A stretch of 64,000 nucleotides of DNA from Haloferax mediterranei ATCC 33500 (lineage in GTDB: Archaea; Halobacteriota; Halobacteria; Halobacteriales; Haloferacaceae): contig NC_017941.2 of the NCBI RefSeq assembly GCF_000306765.2, positions 2,232,001-2,296,000 of the forward strand. The letters are read 5' to 3'. Within the stretch, counting starts at the first letter, position 1. Each line of letters opens with the position of its first letter. The position numbers were made by a program, and so were the translations under genes. Shown one piece after another: positions 8,092 through 17,241 of this stretch. The notes below the pieces were generated by a model. The model saw only the letters and a list, made by a program, of their open reading frames with translations. It had not been told where the DNA came from and made no database searches.

Positions 8092-9435
8092 ATGACGGCT
8101 GGAAACGGACGGCGGGCCGGAAGCCCGTACGCCCCACATACCGACGCCGACGAAGCCGCGATGCTGGATGCAATCGGTGTCGACAGCGCCGAAGCCCTCT
8201 TCGATATCCCCGAGGAGGTCCGCTTCGACGGCGAATTCGGCATCGACGGCATGGACGAACAGGAACTCAGACAGTCGCTTGCGGACCTCTTTGCGCGCAA
8301 CGAAGACCTGACTGAGTTCCTCGGCCGCGGCCACCACGCTCACTACGTGCCAGCGCTTGTTGACGACCTCTCGCGTCGCTCCGAGTTCCTCACGTCCTAC
8401 ACGCAGTACCAGCCTGAAATCGCGCAGGGCTTCCTGCAGGTACTCTTCGAGTACCAGTCGATGCTGGTCGAACTGACCGGGCTTCCGGTCGCGAACTGCT
8501 CGATGTACGACGCTGCGACCGCCCTCGCCGAGGCCGCACTCCTCGCAAACCGCCTTCGACGCGGCGCGAGCGGCCACCGCGTGCTCGTTCCTGAGCACCT
8601 TCACGAAGGCCGCCTCGGCGTCCTCGAAAACTACCTCGACGGCGCGGACATGGCAATCGGCGAGTACCCGATGGACGACGGCGCAGTCGACATTGACGCC
8701 CTTTCGGACCTCGTCGACGACGAGACCGTGATGGTCTACGCCGAGAGTCCGACCGTCCGCGGTGTCATCGAGGAGCGACTCACCGGCATCGGCGACCTCG
8801 CCCACGAGAACGACGCGCTGTTCTGTCTCGGCAGCGACCTCGTCGCGCTGGCGCTTCTCGAAGAACCCGCGAGCGTCGGTGCCGACGTGGTCGTCGGCGA
8901 GGCCGACGCACTCGGTGTCGGCACGGCCTACGGTATGGGTCTCGGTATCTTCGCCACCCGCGAGAAGTTCCTGCGGCAGGTCCCGGGCCGACTCGTCGGC
9001 ACGTCCGAAGACACCGCCGACAAGCGGGCCTTTACGCTGACGCTCCAGACTCGCGAACAGCACATCCGCAAGGAACGTGCGACTTCGAACATCTGTACGA
9101 ATCAGGCGTGGGTCGCGCTCCGAACCGCCATGCACATGGCGTGGCTCGGTCCGGACCGTCTCGTCAACCTCGCTACGGACGCCGTCACCGACGCGCGGAA
9201 CCTCGCAAAGCGCCTCGACAACATTTCGGGTCTGCAAGCGCCGGTCCACGACCGACACCACTTCCGCGAGTTCGTCGTCCACACGGACCAGCCTGCACCC
9301 GCTATCACGAACGACCTCGCGGGTCGCGGCTTCGCGGTCCACGCCCTCGACGACCACTACATTCAGGTCTGTATCACCGACGTGAACGCCGATGCCGCGG
9401 ATGAACTGGTCGCGGCCTTCGAGGAGGTAGCCTAA
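8092..9435 (+). CDS. gcvPA: Glycine dehydrogenase (decarboxylating) subunit 1
   Basis: The N-terminal-half subunit of the two-part glycine decarboxylase (P protein), which with gcvPB decarboxylates glycine using PLP. It has 447 aa, the usual length. Family stretches seen are [32 protein letters not shown] and [16 protein letters not shown]. The frame is open further upstream inside gcvH. ATG 8092, one base after the gcvH stop, gives the normal N-terminus [20 protein letters not shown] and is preferred. This half carries no PLP lysine, as expected for the split enzyme. Confidence 0.93.
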   Translation: MTAGNGRRAGSPYAPHTDADEAAMLDAIGVDSAEALFDIPEEVRFDGEFGIDGMDEQELRQSLADLFARNEDLTEFLGRGHHAHYVPALVDDLSRRSEFLTSYTQYQPEIAQGFLQVLFEYQSMLVELTGLPVANCSMYDAATALAEAALLANRLRRGASGHRVLVPEHLHEGRLGVLENYLDGADMAIGEYPMDDGAVDIDALSDLVDDETVMVYAESPTVRGVIEERLTGIGDLAHENDALFCLGSDLVALALLEEPASVGADVVVGEADALGVGTAYGMGLGIFATREKFLRQVPGRLVGTSEDTADKRAFTLTLQTREQHIRKERATSNICTNQAWVALRTAMHMAWLGPDRLVNLATDAVTDARNLAKRLDNISGLQAPVHDRHHFREFVVHTDQPAPAITNDLAGRGFAVHALDDHYIQVCITDVNADAADELVAAFEEVA

Positions 9436-10856
9436 TGAACTTCGACCAAGCCCGATTCAGCCGCGACGACGTGTACGAGCCGCTTCTGTCCGAAAAGGAC
9501 AGCACTACCGTCGAGGTCGACTCGGAGGACGTCCTCCCGGACGACCTGACCCGCGACGAACTCACGCTACCGGGGCTTTCGGAGCCGCAGCTGGCGCGAC
9601 ACTACACGCGTCTGTCGCAGATGAACTACAGCGTCGAACTGGGGCCGTACCCGCTCGGGTCGTGTACGATGAAGTACAACCCGTCGTTCACCGAGGACGT
9701 TGCGGCCGACCCCAACGCCGCTGTCCACCCTGCCCGCTCCGACCGGACGGTTCAGGGGACACTCGGTCTCCTGCACGGTCTCCAGGAGTATCTCGCCGAA
9801 ATCGGCGGCATGGACGCCGTGACGCTCCATCCCCCAGCGGGTGCCGCAGGCGAATTCACGGGTATTCTCGTCGCAAAAGCGTATCACGAGTCGCGCGACG
9901 ACGACCGCTCGGAGATTATCATCCCCTCGTCGGCCCACGGGACGAACTTCGCATCGGCCGCCCTGGCGGGCTACGACGTGGTCGAACTCCCCTCGGACGA
10001 CGATGGTCGCGTCGATATGGAGGCGCTGGACGCCGCCATCTCCGAGGAGACGGCCGCGCTCATGCTCACGAACCCGAACACGCTCGGATTGTTCGAACGC
10101 GACATCGTCGACATCGCCGAGATGGTCCACGACGCTGGCGGCCTGCTCTACTACGACGGGGCGAACCTCAACGCCCTCCTCGGGCGCGCTCGCCCCGGTG
10201 ATATGGGCTTCGACATCGTTCACTACAACGTCCACAAGACGTTTGCCACGCCGCACGGCGGCGGTGGTCCCGGTGCCGGCCCGGTCGGCGTCGTCGACGA
10301 ACTCGCAGAATTCCTCCCGAGTCCGATGGTTCGCGAGACGGCCGCGGGGTACGAACAGTACGAGCCGGAGTCGTCCATCGGCAAGGTTCACGGCTTCACC
10401 GGCAACTGGCTGGTGCTCATCAAGGCGTACGCCTACATCGCCCGTCTGGGCGACGACGGCCTCGCAGACTCCAGCGCGAAGGCCGTGCTGAACGCGAATT
10501 ACCTCGCTTCGCAGGTGGACTTGGAGGTCCCGTACGGACCGTTCCACCACGAGTTCGCGGCGACTGCCGGCGACCGAGACGCCGCAGACGTGGCAAAGCG
10601 CATGCTCGATTACGGCGTCCACCCGCCGACGACGAAGTGGCCCGAACTCGTCTCGCAGGCGATGCTCACCGAACCCACGGAAGTCGAGGACAAGGCGTCC
10701 CTGGACGACCTCGCACACGCCTTTAACGCCGCATATGCTGACTCTGACGAGGCACTCGAATCTGCGCCCTCGAAGACGAGCGCTCGCCGCATCGACCAGG
10801 TGTCTGCGGCCCGGAACCCGCGGCTTTCGTGGCAGGCGCTCGAACAGGACGAATAA
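9435..10856 (+). CDS. gcvPB: Glycine dehydrogenase (decarboxylating) subunit 2
   Basis: The C-terminal-half, PLP-binding subunit of the split glycine decarboxylase. It has 473 aa, normal length. The PLP lysine is Lys268 in YNVHKTFATPHGGGGPGAGP, and SYPLGSCTMKYNP-type sequence near residue 75 is diagnostic. It starts with a one-base overlap on the gcvPA stop (TAATG), so the four gcv genes are almost certainly one transcript. A short T-tract after the stop may end it. The pathway links glycine breakdown to one-carbon units, CO2 and NADH. Confidence 0.95.
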   Translation: MNFDQARFSRDDVYEPLLSEKDSTTVEVDSEDVLPDDLTRDELTLPGLSEPQLARHYTRLSQMNYSVELGPYPLGSCTMKYNPSFTEDVAADPNAAVHPARSDRTVQGTLGLLHGLQEYLAEIGGMDAVTLHPPAGAAGEFTGILVAKAYHESRDDDRSEIIIPSSAHGTNFASAALAGYDVVELPSDDDGRVDMEALDAAISEETAALMLTNPNTLGLFERDIVDIAEMVHDAGGLLYYDGANLNALLGRARPGDMGFDIVHYNVHKTFATPHGGGGPGAGPVGVVDELAEFLPSPMVRETAAGYEQYEPESSIGKVHGFTGNWLVLIKAYAYIARLGDDGLADSSAKAVLNANYLASQVDLEVPYGPFHHEFAATAGDRDAADVAKRMLDYGVHPPTTKWPELVSQAMLTEPTEVEDKASLDDLAHAFNAAYADSDEALESAPSKTSARRIDQVSAARNPRLSWQALEQDE

Positions 10857-10865
10857 CGAAGAATC

Positions 10866-10872
10866 TCTTTTT
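10866..10872 (+). terminator. T-tract after the gcv operon
   Basis: CTTTTT directly follows gcvPB (stop at 10856), just before the end of the converging zinc-ribbon gene. Oligo-T tracts are the usual archaeal termination signal. No hairpin is needed or seen. Confidence 0.4.
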
Positions 10873-10878
10873 CGGCGG

Positions 10879-11055
10879 TTACGCTTCGGCTTCGACGTAG
10901 GTTTCCACGTCGTCGGTGATGTGGATGTAGCCGTAGTCGCACTCGGTGCAGTGCCACTTGGTTTTCTTGCCGAGGTGGACGAGCATGCTGGCGGCGAGGT
11001 AGAACGTGTCGTTACCGCAGACGGGGCAGTCGCGCTCGATTTCGAGGTCGCTCAT
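10879..11055 (-). CDS. Small zinc-ribbon protein, 58 aa
   Basis: Read on the minus strand from ATG 11055, this encodes a 58-aa protein beginning MSDLEIERDCPVCGNDTFY and ending DDVETYVEAEA. Two CxxC knuckles (CPVC near residue 10 and CTEC near residue 37) form a classical four-cysteine zinc ribbon. Small proteins of this shape are common in haloarchaea and have no settled function; nucleic-acid or protein binding is likely. It converges on the gcv operon. The codon use and acidic tail fit a genuine gene despite its small size. Confidence 0.8.
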   Translation of the reverse strand: MSDLEIERDCPVCGNDTFYLAASMLVHLGKKTKWHCTECDYGYIHITDDVETYVEAEA

Positions 11056-11334
11056 ACCCCGGATTCTGTCGGGGTCGTTGTTGAAGATATTGGTTCGTCG
11101 GCGGGTGTTTAACGGTGTGATAAATCAGATAGCGCGATATGAAATAGTCCGAGATGGTTCGAATCAGTACGAGAACGACTCGGATGGCCGTCCGGGGGAG
11201 GTGACACCGGGGAAGGTCCGCCTTTGACAGTCGGACTGGTTTCTCATTACGAACTCGAACGGCGGAGCGATTCAGCTACGACTGGCTAGTCAGTGTGTCA
11301 AAAGATTATCGTCTGGGGGCCGTAACCAGCGCTT

Positions 11335-11685
11335 GTGCCCTCCACTTCCAAACCGAATTCCTTGGGGTATCACTCACTACTGTTTGGCCTTCTCACGGTG
11401 GTCCTCGGTGCAGCGACCGTCTGGACTTTCGTACGCGGCCGAGCGTTGATTCGAGTAGTGCTTCTCGCCTCTCTGACGGCGTACGCATGCAGTAATTTAC
11501 TGCTCCAGCACATTCCACACATCCAACGCCTCGCTGCGGTCCCGCTCGGCGTCGTCGGCGTGGTTGCGTACGTTCTCGGGGCACCGACGGACCTCCCGAT
11601 ACTTTTGATTCTCCTAGGCGTCGGCAGTCTCGTCGATTTGCTCTGGGACCCAACCGGAAACGTCTACGAGAACCAATCGGAGTAA
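11335..11685 (+). CDS. Hypothetical membrane protein, three to four TM segments
   Basis: A 116-aa protein from GTG 11335. Hydrophobic segments lie at about residues 12-32, 38-58 and 63-100, the last long enough for two helices. The C-terminus is short and acidic (DPTGNVYENQSE). No catalytic motif or named family is visible. AAAAGATTATC at 11300-11310, about 30 nt upstream, could be the basal promoter of a leaderless message. It converges on the phosphotransferase gene with only 12 nt between the stops. Confidence 0.6.
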   Translation: MPSTSKPNSLGYHSLLFGLLTVVLGAATVWTFVRGRALIRVVLLASLTAYACSNLLLQHIPHIQRLAAVPLGVVGVVAYVLGAPTDLPILLILLGVGSLVDLLWDPTGNVYENQSE

Positions 11686-11697
11686 AACTCGGCTTGC

Positions 11698-12741
11698 TCA
11701 CCGAACAATCCGCTCAAGTTCCGACGCAATCTCCCTCGCCCGCTGCTCGTACATCTCGTCCTCTGAGTCGTACCAAAACGGAAGCGCCGCCACCGACCGC
11801 CCCATCGCAAGCACTCGGTAGAAGTCCCGCTTCGGCACCCCCGGACCGAATGGAAGCGGGTCGTAGAGCGCGTCACGAATGGGGGCCGGGTCGTCGACGT
11901 ACCGCGTCAACAGGTACTCAGCGTTGACGGCGGCGAACTCCAGCGGGCCGATTTTGGCTCGTTCGAGGTCGATGACACCGGTGAGTTCATCGACACTGTT
12001 CGGCGGAGTCCCATCTCGGCTCATCAGATTCGCTGGCGAGAAGTCCGTGATAATGACAGAGGGAGATGGGGCCTCCGGTAGTCGGTTGCGGTTCGCTCGG
12101 AGGAATTCGAGCACATCCGGAACGATTGCGTTCAGCGACTCGTGGTCCGCCGCCGCGTCGTAGAGTTCGGTCCCGTACTCGACGAGCCACGACGAGCAAT
12201 CGTCGTACTCGCCGACGGCGACCGGGCTACCGTCGCGGTAGTCGGTACGCTGGATGTATCCGTACCCGTCGGTGGCTCGTGCGGGAATCGACCCGAACGC
12301 GGCCATGACCGCCCCGAGAAGTCGAACCGCGGCGGGGTCCGTCGCCCGCTCCGTGTCGGGAAAGCCACCGGCCAGCGCCGCGCCGGGGCGGTGTTCCATC
12401 GCCACGAACGGAGGGGTTTGGTCGTCACCCTGGTCGAACGCGACGACTTCGGGGACCGGGAGGTCGGTGAACTCCGCGAGGAGTTGGTAGGCGGTCACGC
12501 CCGCGCGGAGGTGTCTCGGTTCGGAGTAGGTCCCGAACTTAACGACGAGTCGGTCGGTGTCTCGGTCGTCTCGGGCTTTGCCTTGGGGAGGAGAGAGAAC
12601 GAATACGTCGTTGAAACCGTCGCCCACGTGCATCAACGATGCCTCCGAGAGAGGGAGATATCCTTCGAGTTCCGGCGCATCCACCCGACGGAGCGCCTGA
12701 GAAACGTCGGCACGCGTGAGAGACGACGGTGGTGTCGACAT
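11698..12741 (-). CDS. APH-family phosphotransferase
   Basis: A 347-aa protein of the aminoglycoside phosphotransferase/choline kinase fold, predicted to phosphorylate a small molecule with ATP. The N-lobe shows GDGFNDVFVLSPP and a lysine in RLVVKFGTY. The catalytic loop is IITDFSPANLM, with Asp and Asn kept but the usual His two residues before Asp replaced by Ile. The metal-binding loop is GVIDLERAKIGP. ATG 12741 (MSTPPSSLTR) is preferred over the longer frame starting 12816. The substrate is unknown, and nothing here supports antibiotic resistance. It is divergent from the 12868 gene, with a DtxR-like palindrome between them. Confidence 0.8.
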   Translation of the reverse strand: MSTPPSSLTRADVSQALRRVDAPELEGYLPLSEASLMHVGDGFNDVFVLSPPQGKARDDRDTDRLVVKFGTYSEPRHLRAGVTAYQLLAEFTDLPVPEVVAFDQGDDQTPPFVAMEHRPGAALAGGFPDTERATDPAAVRLLGAVMAAFGSIPARATDGYGYIQRTDYRDGSPVAVGEYDDCSSWLVEYGTELYDAAADHESLNAIVPDVLEFLRANRNRLPEAPSPSVIITDFSPANLMSRDGTPPNSVDELTGVIDLERAKIGPLEFAAVNAEYLLTRYVDDPAPIRDALYDPLPFGPGVPKRDFYRVLAMGRSVAALPFWYDSEDEMYEQRAREIASELERIVR

Positions 12742-12819
12742 AGCAAACACCTCACGTTCACAACACAATACGATTTCGGAGCCACTGTTTCGAGCATGAC
12801 AACCGACAGACTGCAATGT

Positions 12820-12837
12820 TTTTAGGCCGGCCTAAAA
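12820..12837. promoter_or_regulatory. 18-bp palindrome, DtxR-like metal box
   Basis: TTTTAGGCCGGCCTAAAA is a perfect 18-bp palindrome that fits the TTAGGN4CCTAA shape of DtxR/IdeR/SirR-type metalloregulator boxes. It abuts AAAATATATG (12834-12843), which lies about 25-34 nt before ATG 12868 and is a good TATA element. A bound regulator would therefore overlap the basal promoter and most likely repress the 12868 gene. The site also lies about 80 nt upstream of the divergent phosphotransferase. Confidence 0.6.
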
Positions 12838-12867
12838 TATATGTGGGCTACAGAAGATGTTCTACCG

Positions 12868-13266
12868 ATGGCCGAAATCAACGACGACGACTGGCCGATA
12901 GTCACCGTGACGTTCGATGGTGGACCAGCAGTACAGGAAACGGAGGCGTTTCTGACGGCTTTCGACGGGTGGTTATCCCGCGAATCGGAGTTTGCTGTCC
13001 TCTTGGAGAAGCAGTCGTTTGGGGGAAGCAAAGACGAAACCAAGGAAGCGACGAAGCGGCGCGACGAGTGGCTTGCAGCGAACCGGGCGGAAATCGAGCA
13101 GTATTGTCGTGGAATCGCCGTTGTTACCGAATCTCGCACGCTATTCCGCCTCTTCAAGCCGGTGGTCAAGCGTCTGATGGGAAAGAAGTTCGGCTGCCCC
13201 GGCGTAATGTACAGTTCGCGGTCCGAGGCGCAGCAGTGGCTCGACGAACGGGTGGGTTCTCACTGA
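12868..13266 (+). CDS. SpoIIAA/STAS-like small protein
   Basis: A 132-aa soluble alpha/beta protein: WPIVTVTFDGGPAV, then AFDGWLSRESEFAVLLE, then RRDEWLAANRAEIEQYCRGIAVVT, and finally a helix with WLDERV. The order of strands and the NRxxIxxxCxGxAxV stretch recall SpoIIAA-like (STAS/SEC14) proteins; I offer this as a resemblance, not a firm assignment. ATG 12868 is chosen over the upstream ATG 12841 because 12841 sits inside the TATA-like element. A perfect DtxR-like palindrome covers the promoter, so the expression is probably metal-dependent. Confidence 0.65.
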   Translation: MAEINDDDWPIVTVTFDGGPAVQETEAFLTAFDGWLSRESEFAVLLEKQSFGGSKDETKEATKRRDEWLAANRAEIEQYCRGIAVVTESRTLFRLFKPVVKRLMGKKFGCPGVMYSSRSEAQQWLDERVGSH

Positions 13267-13338
13267 GCTCAGAGCGGTGACACTCGACTTTGGAGACACA
13301 CGAACAAGAAGCGAATCTCCGCAGCGTTCAGAAGCTAG

Positions 13339-14337
13339 TTACGCGTCGGACGAGTCGATGCTTCCCAGTTCAGGAACTGTATCTTCTCCGGCCCGCTCCT
13401 GCAGTTTGCCGATGACGACGGAGACGGCGTAGATACCTACTGCGAACAGGACAATGACGCCCCCCGCAGTGGCCCCACCGTAGTAAGAGACACCGATACC
13501 GAGGAGGACCGCGAGTTCGGCGAGAACGACCGAGACGAGAAGCGACTCGGTGAAACTCTTGGAGACCTGCGCCGCGCCCGCGACCGGGACGACGAGCATC
13601 GCGGCGACGAGGATGACGCCCATAATCTGCATCGCACCGACGACGACCAGCGCGGTGAGCATGACCATCACGCGGTTGTACCACGTGACCGAGATGCCCG
13701 ACACTGCTGCTGCGGTCTCGTCAAAGGTGACGTAAAGCAGTTGGTTCCGGGTGAGGGCAATCGTCGCGACGATGATACCGAAGAGAACGAGGAGGATAGC
13801 CGCGTTCTCCGCGGAAACGGTCGAGAGATTCCCGAAGAGATACTGGTTGATACCGACTGCGAGGCCGCCCGCGTTGAGGCTGATAAGCACCGTCCCCAGC
13901 GCGAACCCGGTCGAGAGCACGATTGCCATCGACACGTCGTTGTAGGCGTCGGTCGCCTCGGAGATGAGTTCGATGAGGAGTGCGGCGATGACGGCGACGA
14001 CGACGGCCGTCAGGTACGGCGAGACGCCGAGGCTGAATACGCCGTTGAGGAACAACCCGACCGCGACACCGGCGAAGGCGGTGTGTGCGAGGGCGTCGCC
14101 GATGAGCGCGAGTTGCCTATGAACCAGAAACGTCCCGATGAGAGGAGCCATCACGCCGATGCAGAGACCGACGAGGATGGCCCGGTGCATGAACTGGTAC
14201 TGGAGAAATTCGAGTCCCGTCACGTCGCGGACGACGAACAGCAGGTCCGACCAGAGCGAGAGGAACCAGTAGAGTGGTGCGAGGACCGTGTCTAACGGAC
14301 CGGCCTGCAACAGGGTGAAGAGTTCGATGTGCATCAC
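13339..14337 (-). CDS. znuB: Zinc/manganese ABC transporter permease
   Basis: A 332-aa integral membrane permease of the ABC-3 family (ZnuB/MntB type), with about eight or nine hydrophobic helices. A typical family region follows the first helices: HRAILVGLCIGVMAPLIGTFLVHRQLALIGDALAHTAFAGVAVG. It forms the channel of a divalent-metal importer with the adjacent ATPase and lipoprotein. The start ATG 14337 overlaps the ATPase stop by 4 nt (ATG 14334 is also possible). It is the last gene of a three-gene minus-strand operon. Whether the cargo is zinc or manganese cannot be fixed from the permease. Confidence 0.88.
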   Translation of the reverse strand: MMHIELFTLLQAGPLDTVLAPLYWFLSLWSDLLFVVRDVTGLEFLQYQFMHRAILVGLCIGVMAPLIGTFLVHRQLALIGDALAHTAFAGVAVGLFLNGVFSLGVSPYLTAVVVAVIAALLIELISEATDAYNDVSMAIVLSTGFALGTVLISLNAGGLAVGINQYLFGNLSTVSAENAAILLVLFGIIVATIALTRNQLLYVTFDETAAAVSGISVTWYNRVMVMLTALVVVGAMQIMGVILVAAMLVVPVAGAAQVSKSFTESLLVSVVLAELAVLLGIGVSYYGGATAGGVIVLFAVGIYAVSVVIGKLQERAGEDTVPELGSIDSSDA

Positions 14338-15134
14338 ACATCACCCATGAACGTCGCGGCCGTCCCGAAGGCCCGGGCGAGCGCGTCGCTCTCGACGAAG
14401 TCGTCGGTCGGACCGTCGAAGTACACTTCACGGTTGAGACAGACGATACGCTCTGCGTGGTCAGTGACCGCGCCGAGGTCGTGCTCGATGAGGAGAATCG
14501 TGATTCCGTCCTCGTTGAGCGATTCGAGCAGGTCGTAGAACGCGTCGACCGACTCGGCGTCGACACCGACTGTTGGCTCGTCCAAGACGAGTAAGTCGGC
14601 TTCCCCGGCGAGTGCGCGGGCGATGAACGCGCGCTGGCGCTGGCCACCCGAGAGTTGGGTTACGCGTCGGTCAGCAAAGGCCGACATCCCGACCGTGGCG
14701 AGCGCTTCGTCGACGATTTTGTGGTCTTTGCCCGAGAGTATCCCGAAGCCGACGTGGGGGAACCGACCCATTTTGACGACTTCCCGAACCGTGATTGGCA
14801 TCTCCTTCGAGGCGCTCGCGTGCTGAGCGACGTACCCGATACGAGCGCCGTCGTCGAACGTGCGCGAGGGTTCACCGAACAGTTGCGCCGACCCCGTATC
14901 GGGTTGGAGTAAGCCGAGGATGAGCTTCATCAGCGTCGACTTCCCCGAGCCATTCGGGCCGACGACGGCGACGTACTCGCCGGGGTTGATACGGAGCGAG
15001 ATATCTTCGACGACGGGTGCCGCGGTGTACCCGAACTCGACGTTCGACAGTTCGATGAGCGGGTCCGCCGATTCGGCTGCTGATTTCGGCTCCGATTCCG
15101 GTTCAGCGTGTTCTTTATCGCTTAAAATGCTCAT
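14334..15134 (-). CDS. znuC: Zinc/manganese ABC transporter ATP-binding protein
   Basis: A 266-aa cytoplasmic ABC ATPase that drives the metal importer. Walker A is GPNGSGKST at residues 59-67, the ABC signature is LSGGQRQR, and Walker B is LLVLDEPTVGVD, followed by an H-loop in LLIEHDLGAV. An N-terminal acidic tail of about 25 residues is typical of halophile versions. It overlaps both neighbours by 4 nt (ATGA-type), so the three proteins are translationally coupled. Confidence 0.9.
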   Translation of the reverse strand: MSILSDKEHAEPESEPKSAAESADPLIELSNVEFGYTAAPVVEDISLRINPGEYVAVVGPNGSGKSTLMKLILGLLQPDTGSAQLFGEPSRTFDDGARIGYVAQHASASKEMPITVREVVKMGRFPHVGFGILSGKDHKIVDEALATVGMSAFADRRVTQLSGGQRQRAFIARALAGEADLLVLDEPTVGVDAESVDAFYDLLESLNEDGITILLIEHDLGAVTDHAERIVCLNREVYFDGPTDDFVESDALARAFGTAATFMGDV

Positions 15135-16207
15135 TCAAAGTTCCTCCACTCGTCAGCCCACCCGTCGTAGCCCGCCTCAGTTGGGGACTTGTTGCCGAGG
15201 ACGACTTCGAAGGTGGGCATGTTGATTTTGTACGCGATTTCCTCGTAGCCCCAGTTGTTTTCGACCCACTCCTCGCGGACGCCCGCGTAGGGAGTCACTG
15301 GGTAGTACGACTCGACTGCGGTCTCAGCAATTAGCTGTTTCGCGGGCTTGCGCGTCTCGAAGACGCCGGCACCGATGTACTTGATGTCGTTTTCGTCGAT
15401 AACGTTCTTTGCTTCCGTGATGTCCGACGGCTTCACGTCGCCGCTGGCTGCGAGATTGACCACGAGCGGGCGCATCTCGACGCCATAGCGGACGCCGATG
15501 TACTGGAACGCGTTGTGGGCTGCCAGCTGGACGACGTCCCGAGATGCGCGGTCGAAGATATCTTGGTAGTCCTGGTCGATTCGGTCGAGTACGTCGGTCT
15601 TGTACGTCGACGCGTTCTCGCGGAAGGTATCTTCGTGGTCGGGTGCGAGTTCGACCAGCCCCTCCGTGATGTTGTCGACGGAGGTTTTCGCACGCTGCGG
15701 GTCGAGCCAGAAGTGCGGGTCTTTCCCGCGACCTTGACCGACGCCCTCTTCGTCCCTGTCGAGGCTGGCGGCGAGTTCGACGAGTTCGACACCCTCGCGG
15801 ACGTTGATGAGTTGGGTGTCGATGTCGTCGTCTTTCAGCGTTTGAATCGCGCGGTCTGCCCACGGCTGGAAGTCCTCTCCGACATGGATGAACGCGTCCG
15901 CTTCGATGATATCTCTCGTGACGCTCGCGTCGGGTTCCCACCCGTGGCCGTGGAGACCGGTCGGTATCAGATTCTTCACCGTGACCGGCGTGTCCTTTGT
16001 AATCTTCCGCGCGAAATCGTAGAAACTGAAGAATGACGCGACGGCAACGGGTCCATCGTCGGACCCAGAATTGGAGTTACCCCCGCTAACAGTACTACTC
16101 GTTCCACCCAGACAACCGGCGAATCCGGCGGTGGCGAGTCCGGCCCCCGCTGTAAGAATCTTCCTACGCGAGACAGCCGAATTCGTCAGACGACTTTTGT
16201 CATCCAT
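15131..16207 (-). CDS. znuA: Zinc/manganese-binding lipoprotein of ABC importer
   Basis: A 358-aa cluster A-I metal-binding protein. The N-terminus has a Tat signal (SRRKILTAGAGLATAGFAGC) with lipobox Cys32, so it is exported folded and lipid-anchored outside the membrane. Likely ligands are His86/His88 (LHGHGWEP), His165 (DPHFWLDP), His231 (AAHNAFQYIG) and Glu284. A histidine at the third position is typical of zinc-type rather than manganese-type members, so zinc is favoured. The long His/Asp loop of many ZnuA proteins is absent. A TATA-like ATATATG lies about 33 nt upstream and a DtxR-like palindrome about 20 bp further out. Confidence 0.88.
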   Translation of the reverse strand: MDDKSRLTNSAVSRRKILTAGAGLATAGFAGCLGGTSSTVSGGNSNSGSDDGPVAVASFFSFYDFARKITKDTPVTVKNLIPTGLHGHGWEPDASVTRDIIEADAFIHVGEDFQPWADRAIQTLKDDDIDTQLINVREGVELVELAASLDRDEEGVGQGRGKDPHFWLDPQRAKTSVDNITEGLVELAPDHEDTFRENASTYKTDVLDRIDQDYQDIFDRASRDVVQLAAHNAFQYIGVRYGVEMRPLVVNLAASGDVKPSDITEAKNVIDENDIKYIGAGVFETRKPAKQLIAETAVESYYPVTPYAGVREEWVENNWGYEEIAYKINMPTFEVVLGNKSPTEAGYDGWADEWRNFE

Positions 16208-16262
16208 TACAATATGAAGTAGATTACACCCAACACATATATTTGTTGCTCTAAGTATGATT

Positions 16263-16276
16263 TTAGACTAGTCTAA
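16263..16276. promoter_or_regulatory. 14-bp palindrome, DtxR-like box before znuA
   Basis: TTAGACTAGTCTAA is a perfect 14-bp palindrome with the TTAG(N6)CTAA frame of DtxR-family boxes. It lies 56 nt upstream of the znuA start and about 20 bp upstream of the TATA-like element at 16236-16243. That makes it a candidate site for a SirR/MntR/Idr-type metalloregulator of the transporter. It is not far upstream of the glutaredoxin gene at 16344 and could serve both directions. Confidence 0.6.
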
Positions 16277-16343
16277 TTTTGGCGAGGGCAAGCAGATAGC
16301 TGCCGGTGCAAATCTCTTTCCCGGGGGACACCCAAAGCCGAAT

Positions 16344-16586
16344 ATGGGAATCGTGTTATACGCGCTCGATGGCTGTCCGTTCTGTGAGGCGGTCCACGAC
16401 GCGCTTTCGACCGCCGGTGTCGACTACGAGACACACTGGGTCGATGCGCTTCACTCCGAGCGCGATGAGGTAAAGCGAGTCAGCGGCCAGCGCGCTGTCC
16501 CCGTTCTCGTGGACGACGACCACGGCGTGACGATGGCCGAAAGCGAAAAGATTCTCCAGTACATCGACCAGACTCTCGCACAATGA
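16344..16586 (+). CDS. Glutaredoxin-like protein
   Basis: An 80-aa thioredoxin-fold thiol oxidoreductase. The dithiol active site is CPFC at residues 11-14, the cis-Pro loop is AVPVLVDDD, and MAESEKILQYID forms the C-terminal helix. It is the normal length for a glutaredoxin. Its stop overlaps the adenosyltransferase start (ATGA), so the two are coupled. Reducing power for thiols, or for cob(II)alamin reduction, would be a reasonable shared role, but that is inferred from the operon only. Confidence 0.85.
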   Translation: MGIVLYALDGCPFCEAVHDALSTAGVDYETHWVDALHSERDEVKRVSGQRAVPVLVDDDHGVTMAESEKILQYIDQTLAQ

Positions 16587-17116
16587 AAGTATACACCGGC
16601 CGCGGCGACGAAGGAATGACCGACCTGCGGGATATGACCCGCGTGTCGAAAACGAGCCACCGAATCGAGGCGTACGGCACCGTCGACGAGGTAAATGCCA
16701 TCGTCGGGACCGCCCGTCCGACCGGGTACGACGACGTGGACGAACTCCTCGAAATCGTACAGAACCACCTCCACATCGTCCAGGCGGACCTTGCAAATCC
16801 CGACCCCGACGAAGACGACCCGCAGGTCCGCGAGGAACACGTCGAAGCACTCGAAACACGAATCGACGAAGCCGACGAGGAGCTCGACCCGCTTACCTCG
16901 TTTATCCTCCCCGGCGGAAGCGAAACGGGGGCGAAACTCCACCACGCCCGCACCGTCTCCCGACGAGCGGAGCGGCGCGCCGTCTCGCTCGCCTCCGAGG
17001 AACCCATCAATGCCGAAGTCGTCGCCTATCTCAACCGACTGTCGGACGCGCTTTTCGTCTACGCTCGACTGGTCAACAAACGCGACGGCGTCCCTGAAGC
17101 GTCGCCGACATACTGA
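16583..17116 (+). CDS. pduO: ATP:cob(I)alamin adenosyltransferase, PduO type
   Basis: This protein transfers the 5'-deoxyadenosyl group of ATP to cob(I)alamin, making coenzyme B12. It has 177 aa, a normal single-domain PduO-type length, with all-helical predicted structure. The ATP-binding N-terminus is YTGRGDEGMT (residues 4-13). Further signatures are RIEAYGTVDEVNA, FILPGGSETGAKLHHARTVSRRAER and the C-terminal LNRLSDALFVYARLVN. It follows the glutaredoxin gene with a 4-nt overlap. Haloarchaea use adenosylcobalamin in ribonucleotide reductase and methylmalonyl-CoA mutase. Confidence 0.93.
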   Translation: MKVYTGRGDEGMTDLRDMTRVSKTSHRIEAYGTVDEVNAIVGTARPTGYDDVDELLEIVQNHLHIVQADLANPDPDEDDPQVREEHVEALETRIDEADEELDPLTSFILPGGSETGAKLHHARTVSRRAERRAVSLASEEPINAEVVAYLNRLSDALFVYARLVNKRDGVPEASPTY

Positions 17117-17241
17117 GAGTGCAGACGCTCACGGGAGGATAAGGTGTCCAGGACGGACGAATCGTGCCCACGGTATCGCCGCCCCGGAAGGGCCAGACGC
17201 TAACTGGGGGCCAACCACGGGGGGTGGTCGGTGTCCCAGTT

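Noticed and set aside
7981..9357. Long minus-strand open frame over gcvPA
   Set aside because: Shadow of a real gene; composition Arg/Val-rich with no domain. The same holds for minus frames over gcvPB, the CBS-HPF gene, cdcH and the ProRS-like gene.
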